Below are positions 6,036 to 8,800 of a stretch of 8,800 bases of DNA, in pieces. Position numbers and translations under genes: made by a program. Under the pieces are notes generated by a model. That model was given only the letters and a program-made list of their open reading frames with translations. It had not been told where the DNA came from and did not search any database. How positions within the stretch are numbered: the stretch's first letter is position 1; every line of letters begins with the position of its first letter. This stretch comes from Nitrosopumilaceae archaeon (GTDB lineage: Archaea > Thermoproteota > Nitrososphaeria > Nitrososphaerales > Nitrosopumilaceae), in assembly GCA_021296165.1 (NCBI GenBank), contig JAGWAW010000048.1, positions 1-8,800 on the forward strand. Direction: 5' to 3'.

Positions 6036-6258
6036 CGAAGCGGGTGCACTGGCAGTTCCCATACAGGCACGTCTTGGTGTTCATGATGTGGTCGTGGTTC
6101 ATGTGGCCGCACGTATGGCACGTCCTCCTCTTGGTCTCCCGCGTCACCACGATCCGGGCTATGTGGTTGGCCTGATCCGGCGTCTGGCCCTTCTTGTCTA
6201 TGTAGTAGTGCACCACGTCGTTGTAGAGCTTTTCGGCGTTGAACCCCCTCTCTATCAT
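5995..6258 (-). CDS. Small Cys/His-rich, probably zinc-binding protein
   Basis: An 87-residue protein of unknown function. The N-terminal half looks helical (AEKLYNDVVHYYIDKKG, then TPDQANHIARIVV). The second half holds a cluster of potential metal ligands: C47, C50, H52, H55, H57, C64, C69 and C71, in CHTCGHMNHDH (47-57) and CLYGNCQC (64-71). I expect a single zinc site, perhaps two. The ATG at 6258-6256 is separated from the RAM-gene stop by one base (TAACATG), so the two are surely co-transcribed and probably co-translated. The frame is open further upstream to 6387, but only inside the RAM gene, so the longer start is rejected. The last dozen residues overlap the convergent exonuclease-like gene and look like a low-complexity tail. 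It could be a nucleic-acid-binding or regulatory partner of the RAM protein. Confidence 0.75.
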   Translation of the reverse strand: MIERGFNAEKLYNDVVHYYIDKKGQTPDQANHIARIVVTRETKRRTCHTCGHMNHDHIMNTKTCLYGNCQCTRFVTQPGLQAPRAGR

Positions 6259-6259
6259 G

Positions 6260-6505
6260 TTACCGCCCACCTTGGGAGAGTATGGGCCTGAGGGTGTTGG
6301 TGGAGCGGACGTGGGGTATGCGGCGTATGCGCCCCAGTACGGACTCGGTCTCTTTATGTCCGGCCACGACCTTGCAGAATATGTCAAAGGTGCCGTAGGT
6401 GCCCCGCACCTCGACCACCTGGGGCATGTCTGATATGGCCGAAACTATATCGGACTCGCTGCCCATGTCGCACTGTACGAGTATGTATGTGGGCTCCGGT
6501 TCCAT
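6260..6505 (-). CDS. Stand-alone RAM (Lrp/AsnC ligand-binding) domain protein
   Basis: An 81-residue protein consisting only of the regulation-of-amino-acid-metabolism domain, without the DNA-binding helix-turn-helix of full Lrp/AsnC regulators. The fold pattern is clear: the strand TYILVQCDMG, the helix SDIVSAISDM, the central VVEVRGTYGTFDIFCKVVA with the ligand-loop GTYGTFD, and the closing helix and strand IRRIPHVRSTNTLRPI. Such proteins form oligomers and can bind amino acids, or modulate full Lrp proteins. An ATG six codons upstream (6523) is in frame, but it lies only a few bases from the TATA box, whereas ATG 6505 is 26 nt away, so 6505 is chosen. It is followed after one base by the zinc-protein gene. 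It may sense an amino acid such as those handled by the nearby ilvA, but that is inference. Confidence 0.88.
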   Translation of the reverse strand: MEPEPTYILVQCDMGSESDIVSAISDMPQVVEVRGTYGTFDIFCKVVAGHKETESVLGRIRRIPHVRSTNTLRPILSQGGR

Positions 6506-6526
6506 GACAGTTATACGTGGCATAAC

Positions 6527-6535
6527 TATTTTAAT
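6527..6535 (-). promoter_or_regulatory. TATA box of the RAM-zinc protein operon
   Basis: On the minus strand this reads ATTAAAATA, the most AT-rich box in the window, centred 26 nt before ATG 6505. It shows that the RAM and zinc-protein genes have their own promoter and do not depend on the amidotransferase transcript. It also decides the RAM start, because a leaderless transcript would exclude the ATG at 6523. Confidence 0.7.
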
Positions 6536-6566
6536 CTGAGAAGGGAATTATGCAGATCCCACATCT

Positions 6567-7226
6567 CTACAGCCTGAAGATCCGCTTGTACCTGACATAG
6601 AACGCGTCCAGGTTGGCGCGCACCCGCCCCAGCTCGCGCATCAACACCGGAATGGAACGCGCGTCGGTTCCGGCGAGCGGGTGCCTCGCCAGGTGGTCCA
6701 GCCATGCGCGGGCCGTGGGCGCGTCGATCTCCAGGTGGAACTGGAGGCCCACTACACTCCCGTGCATGAACGCCTGGTTCTCGTATGTGGGCGAGCTGGC
6801 AAGCCGCCGGGCCCCTGGCGGCAGCCGGAAGGTGTCCTGGTGCCAGTGGAAGACCGTGTAGGGGTCAGGGGCGCCGCCGAAGAGCGGGTGCGATGCGTCA
6901 GGAGTTACATCGTCGTAGAATCCCACCTCGGGGCGGGGTCCGCGGCGCACGCCGCCGCCCAGGGCCCTGGAGGCGAGCTGGGATCCCAGGCATATGCCTA
7001 AGACGGGGACATCCCGGGAGTGGCACCACCGTATGAGTTCTTCCTGGTCTCTGAGGCGCGCCGAGTCGTCGTTGGCGCCCTGCGGCCCGCCCAGTATCAC
7101 CACCGGACCCTCCGCGCGCTGGGGTATCTTGGCATCCGCCGGTATTATGGCATGATCCAGGCCGTCCTGCCTGAAGAGACCGCCTAGGGAGCCGGGGCCC
7201 TCCAGCGGGCTGTTCTGGATGAACAT
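6567..7226 (-). CDS. Class I glutamine amidotransferase
   Basis: A 219-residue stand-alone GATase1 domain, GMP-synthase/carbamoyl-phosphate-synthase type, which would release ammonia from glutamine (or act on a related gamma-glutamyl compound). The catalytic triad is intact: the nucleophile C79 in GICLGSQLA (77-85), with H164 and E166 in LQFHLEI (161-167). VVILGGPQGAND (42-53) is the usual oxyanion-side glycine motif. The FHWHQDTFRLP segment (126-136) is typical of the free-standing amidotransferase-like group, whose substrates are mostly unknown. No synthetase domain is fused or adjacent, so it could be a gamma-glutamyl hydrolase or supply ammonia to a distant partner. It lies 39 bp downstream of ilvA on the same strand; a weak CAATTG box (7249-7254) about 26 nt before its ATG may add a promoter. 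Confidence 0.9.
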   Translation of the reverse strand: MFIQNSPLEGPGSLGGLFRQDGLDHAIIPADAKIPQRAEGPVVILGGPQGANDDSARLRDQEELIRWCHSRDVPVLGICLGSQLASRALGGGVRRGPRPEVGFYDDVTPDASHPLFGGAPDPYTVFHWHQDTFRLPPGARRLASSPTYENQAFMHGSVVGLQFHLEIDAPTARAWLDHLARHPLAGTDARSIPVLMRELGRVRANLDAFYVRYKRIFRL

Positions 7227-7248
7227 GCATCTGGTATGGGTGCGCGCC

Positions 7249-7254
7249 CAATTG
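7249..7254 (-). promoter_or_regulatory. Weak TATA-like box before the amidotransferase gene
   Basis: CAATTG is centred about 26 nt before the ATG at 7226. It lies in the 39-bp gap after ilvA. The spacing is right but the box is poor, so read-through from ilvA is at least as likely. Confidence 0.3.
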
Positions 7255-7265
7255 TGTCTTGCGTG

Positions 7266-8474
7266 TCACGTCAGGATGTGGAACTGTATGTCCTTCTCCC
7301 TCAGGGCCCTTATGAGCGACTCGGTGCTGGCCCGGCCCTGGGTCTCCAGGCTTACGGTTACGGACACCGAGCCGGCGTTTATGCTGGAGCTGAGCCGGTC
7401 GTGGACCATCTCCACAAGGTTGGCGTTGGCCGCCGCTATCTCGTCCATTATCTCCTTGAAGACGCCAGGCCTGTCGGGGAGTATCATGGAGATCTTGAGC
7501 AGTCGCCCCATGGCGGCCAGCCCCCGGTCCACTATCTGGCCGAGCAGGTACATGTCAACGTTGCCGCCCCCCATTATGCACGCCACCTTCCTTCCGGGGG
7601 CCGGACTCTTCGATATCACGTACGCCAAGGCTGCGGCCCCCGCCGGCTCCACCACGAACTTGGTGCGCTCCATGAGCAGGAACATGGTCTTTATGATCTC
7701 GGTGTCGTCCACCAGCACGATGTCGTCTATCATGTCCTGTATTATGGAGAAGGTGACGCCTCCGGGCACCTGCACCGCGATGCCGTCGGCTATGGTGTCC
7801 CCGCCCCAGACCTTCCTTACGAGTCCCGCCGCCCAGGACTCCTTCATGGACGGGAACGCGGTAGTCTGGACCCCGATGACCTTGATGTTGGGATTCTTCC
7901 CCTTGACGGCCAAGAGTATCCCCGCCGCCAGCCCGCCGCCCCCTATGGGTACGTATATCTCCTCGACGTCGGGCATCTCCTCGACTACCTCCAGCCCTAT
8001 GACACCCTGGCCGGCTATGATGTCGGGGTCGTCGAAGGCGTGTATGATGGTGGCCCCAGTCTGGCCTGCGATCTCGCTGGCCTTCCTGCTGGCCTCCTCG
8101 TAGTCTGATCCACTCAGCAGCACCTTAGATCCGTACCCGCGGGTGGCGGCTATCTTTGCCGGCGAGGCGCTCTTGGGCATCACTATGGTGCAGGGTATGC
8201 CTGCCCGCTGGGACGCGTAGGCGACTCCCTGCGCGTGGTTGCCGGCCGAGGCGGCCACCACCCCGCGACTCCTCTCCTCGGCGGAGAGCCGTTGGATCTT
8301 GTAGTGGGCGCCGCGTATCTTGAAGGATCCGGTTTTTTGCCGGAACTCCGCCTTGAGGTGGACGCGCGAGCCGCTCATCTCGCTGAACGTGGCAGAGTAT
8401 ATCAGGGGCGTGACACGTACCTCCTCGCCGCGCATCTCTGATGCCCGGACCACGTCCTCGTATGTGGGTTTCAC
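7266..8474 (-). CDS. ilvA: Threonine ammonia-lyase with C-terminal ACT domain
   Basis: A PLP-dependent cytosolic enzyme that deaminates threonine to 2-oxobutyrate, the committed step towards isoleucine; some relatives also act on serine. The 402 residues show the PLP lysine K52 in SFKIRGA (50-56), SAGNHAQG (76-83), the phosphate-binding GGGGLAAG (178-185) and a GGGNVDM segment after the catalytic core. The last 75 or so residues (from KISMILPDRPGVF) form one ACT domain, expected to bind a feedback effector such as isoleucine. The frame is open upstream to 8603 with an ATG, but homologues begin near KPTYEDVV, and a TATA-like box sits 26 nt before the GTG at 8474-8472, so that GTG is taken as start. 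It heads the minus-strand series that includes the amidotransferase. Confidence 0.93.
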   Translation of the reverse strand: MKPTYEDVVRASEMRGEEVRVTPLIYSATFSEMSGSRVHLKAEFRQKTGSFKIRGAHYKIQRLSAEERSRGVVAASAGNHAQGVAYASQRAGIPCTIVMPKSASPAKIAATRGYGSKVLLSGSDYEEASRKASEIAGQTGATIIHAFDDPDIIAGQGVIGLEVVEEMPDVEEIYVPIGGGGLAAGILLAVKGKNPNIKVIGVQTTAFPSMKESWAAGLVRKVWGGDTIADGIAVQVPGGVTFSIIQDMIDDIVLVDDTEIIKTMFLLMERTKFVVEPAGAAALAYVISKSPAPGRKVACIMGGGNVDMYLLGQIVDRGLAAMGRLLKISMILPDRPGVFKEIMDEIAAANANLVEMVHDRLSSSINAGSVSVTVSLETQGRASTESLIRALREKDIQFHILT

Positions 8475-8496
8475 GGTGTGGTACTGGAATATGCTA

Positions 8497-8503
8497 CTAT
8501 TTG
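8497..8503 (-). promoter_or_regulatory. ilvA TATA box
   Basis: On the minus strand this reads CAAATAG, within ATCAAATAGTAG, centred 26 nt before the GTG at 8474. The surrounding sequence (8494-8510) is unusually AT-rich for this window. It supports the GTG start and a leaderless transcript. Confidence 0.55.
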
Positions 8504-8514
8504 ATTCATAGAGG

Positions 8515-8800
8515 TTATGCGTAAACGCACAACTTGGCAGCATTGGGCGGCCCCGGCCCGTTCCGGCCGGCACCGTCCACCCCGGGTCCGCCCACCGGCT
8601 CACCGTCGACGAAACTGTGGCGCCCCGGTTTGTGCGCCCCCGGCAGGCGCCATTCGGCGCCTGCGCTGCGGCCCTCTGACAGCCGCAAGACGTTGGATAA
8701 TGTTGATCTTTGTCGCCCCGACATGCGCGGGTCGGCGACCGCCTCGCGCAGCATGTGCAACATGGTTTGGAGCGTGACCCCGCGCGCCGGGCCGGTACGG
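8515..8800 (-). CDS. Doubtful open frame entering from the right edge
   Basis: A minus-strand frame is open from the window edge to a TAA at 8515-8517. The first part reads as a plausible amphipathic helix region (VTLQTMLHMLREAVADPR, then RQRSTLSNVLRLSEG). The rest is rich in Gly, Pro and Arg, as in random G+C-rich frames. It could be the C-terminal end of a gene lying to the right, or non-coding. An ATG at 8763 would give 82 residues if it is complete. Codons include several seldom seen in the neighbouring genes (AGA, TTA, TCA). No family is recognised, and nothing else in 8511-8800 could be supported. Confidence 0.2.
   Translation of the reverse strand, partial: RTGPARGVTLQTMLHMLREAVADPRMSGRQRSTLSNVLRLSEGRSAGAEWRLPGAHKPGRHSFVDGEPVGGPGVDGAGRNGPGPPNAAKLCVYA

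Noticed and set aside
6259..6387. N-terminal extension of the zinc-protein frame
   Set aside because: It lies within the RAM coding region in another frame. It is Pro/Ser/Tyr-rich, and the ATG one base after the RAM stop is the natural start.
7219..8108. Two long plus-strand open frames (294 and 290 residues) antisense to ilvA
   Set aside because: They mirror the ilvA coding frame, as happens in G+C-rich genes. They have no family motifs, and ilvA explains the region fully.
8475..8603. N-terminal extension of ilvA
   Set aside because: It contains the promoter and shows no similarity to threonine ammonia-lyases, which begin near KPTYEDVV.
8690..8740. Small hairpin CCGAC/GTCGG near the right edge
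   Set aside because: A five-pair stem in G+C-rich DNA, with no T-tract or gene end next to it.

Overview
The window looks like chromosomal DNA of a high-G+C archaeon, most likely an ammonia-oxidising thaumarchaeon (Nitrososphaerota) of the Cenarchaeum symbiosum type. This is inferred from four things. Short AT-rich boxes (TTTTAATT, CATATAC, ATTAAAATA, CAAATAG) sit about 26-28 nt before start codons, as in archaeal leaderless transcription. The genes use many ATA and AGG codons. The window carries a stand-alone RAM-domain protein next to a small Cys/His-rich protein. The purine, folate and branched-chain amino acid enzymes are housekeeping types. No rRNA, tRNA, CRISPR array, transposase or phage gene was seen.

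Layout, left to right. A possible divergent gene start lies at the left edge (1-45, minus). A DhnA/LsrF-type class I aldolase follows (124-945, plus). A 311-bp gap (946-1256) holds an orphan TATA-like box, small hairpins and the folD promoter. folD (1257-2105) and 5-formyltetrahydrofolate cyclo-ligase (2095-2676) overlap on the plus strand and form a one-carbon/folate pair. purD (2673-3923, minus) converges on the pair and shares a CTAG with it as stop codon on both strands. About 600 bp without a convincing gene follow (3956-4561). Then come a small antibiotic-biosynthesis-monooxygenase (ABM) fold protein (4562-4846, plus) and a metallo-beta-lactamase/beta-CASP exonuclease-like protein (5085-6035, plus).

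The right third is a minus-strand series read from right to left: threonine ammonia-lyase with a C-terminal ACT domain (ilvA, 8474-7266), a stand-alone class I glutamine amidotransferase (7226-6567), a RAM-domain protein (6505-6260) and a small putative zinc protein (6258-5995). The last gene runs 41 bp into the 3' end of the exonuclease-like gene. The last 300 bp hold only an unconvincing open frame entering from the right edge.

Functionally, FolD and the cyclo-ligase interconvert C1-tetrahydrofolates, whose 10-formyl form feeds purine synthesis, where PurD acts; that is a plausible reason for them to be neighbours. IlvA begins isoleucine synthesis, and the RAM protein nearby could sense an amino acid, but that link is speculative. 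I found no clear new multi-gene system. The items most worth a second look are the RAM/zinc-protein pair, the orphan promoter before folD and the exonuclease-like protein's affinity to DNA-ligase-associated nucleases.
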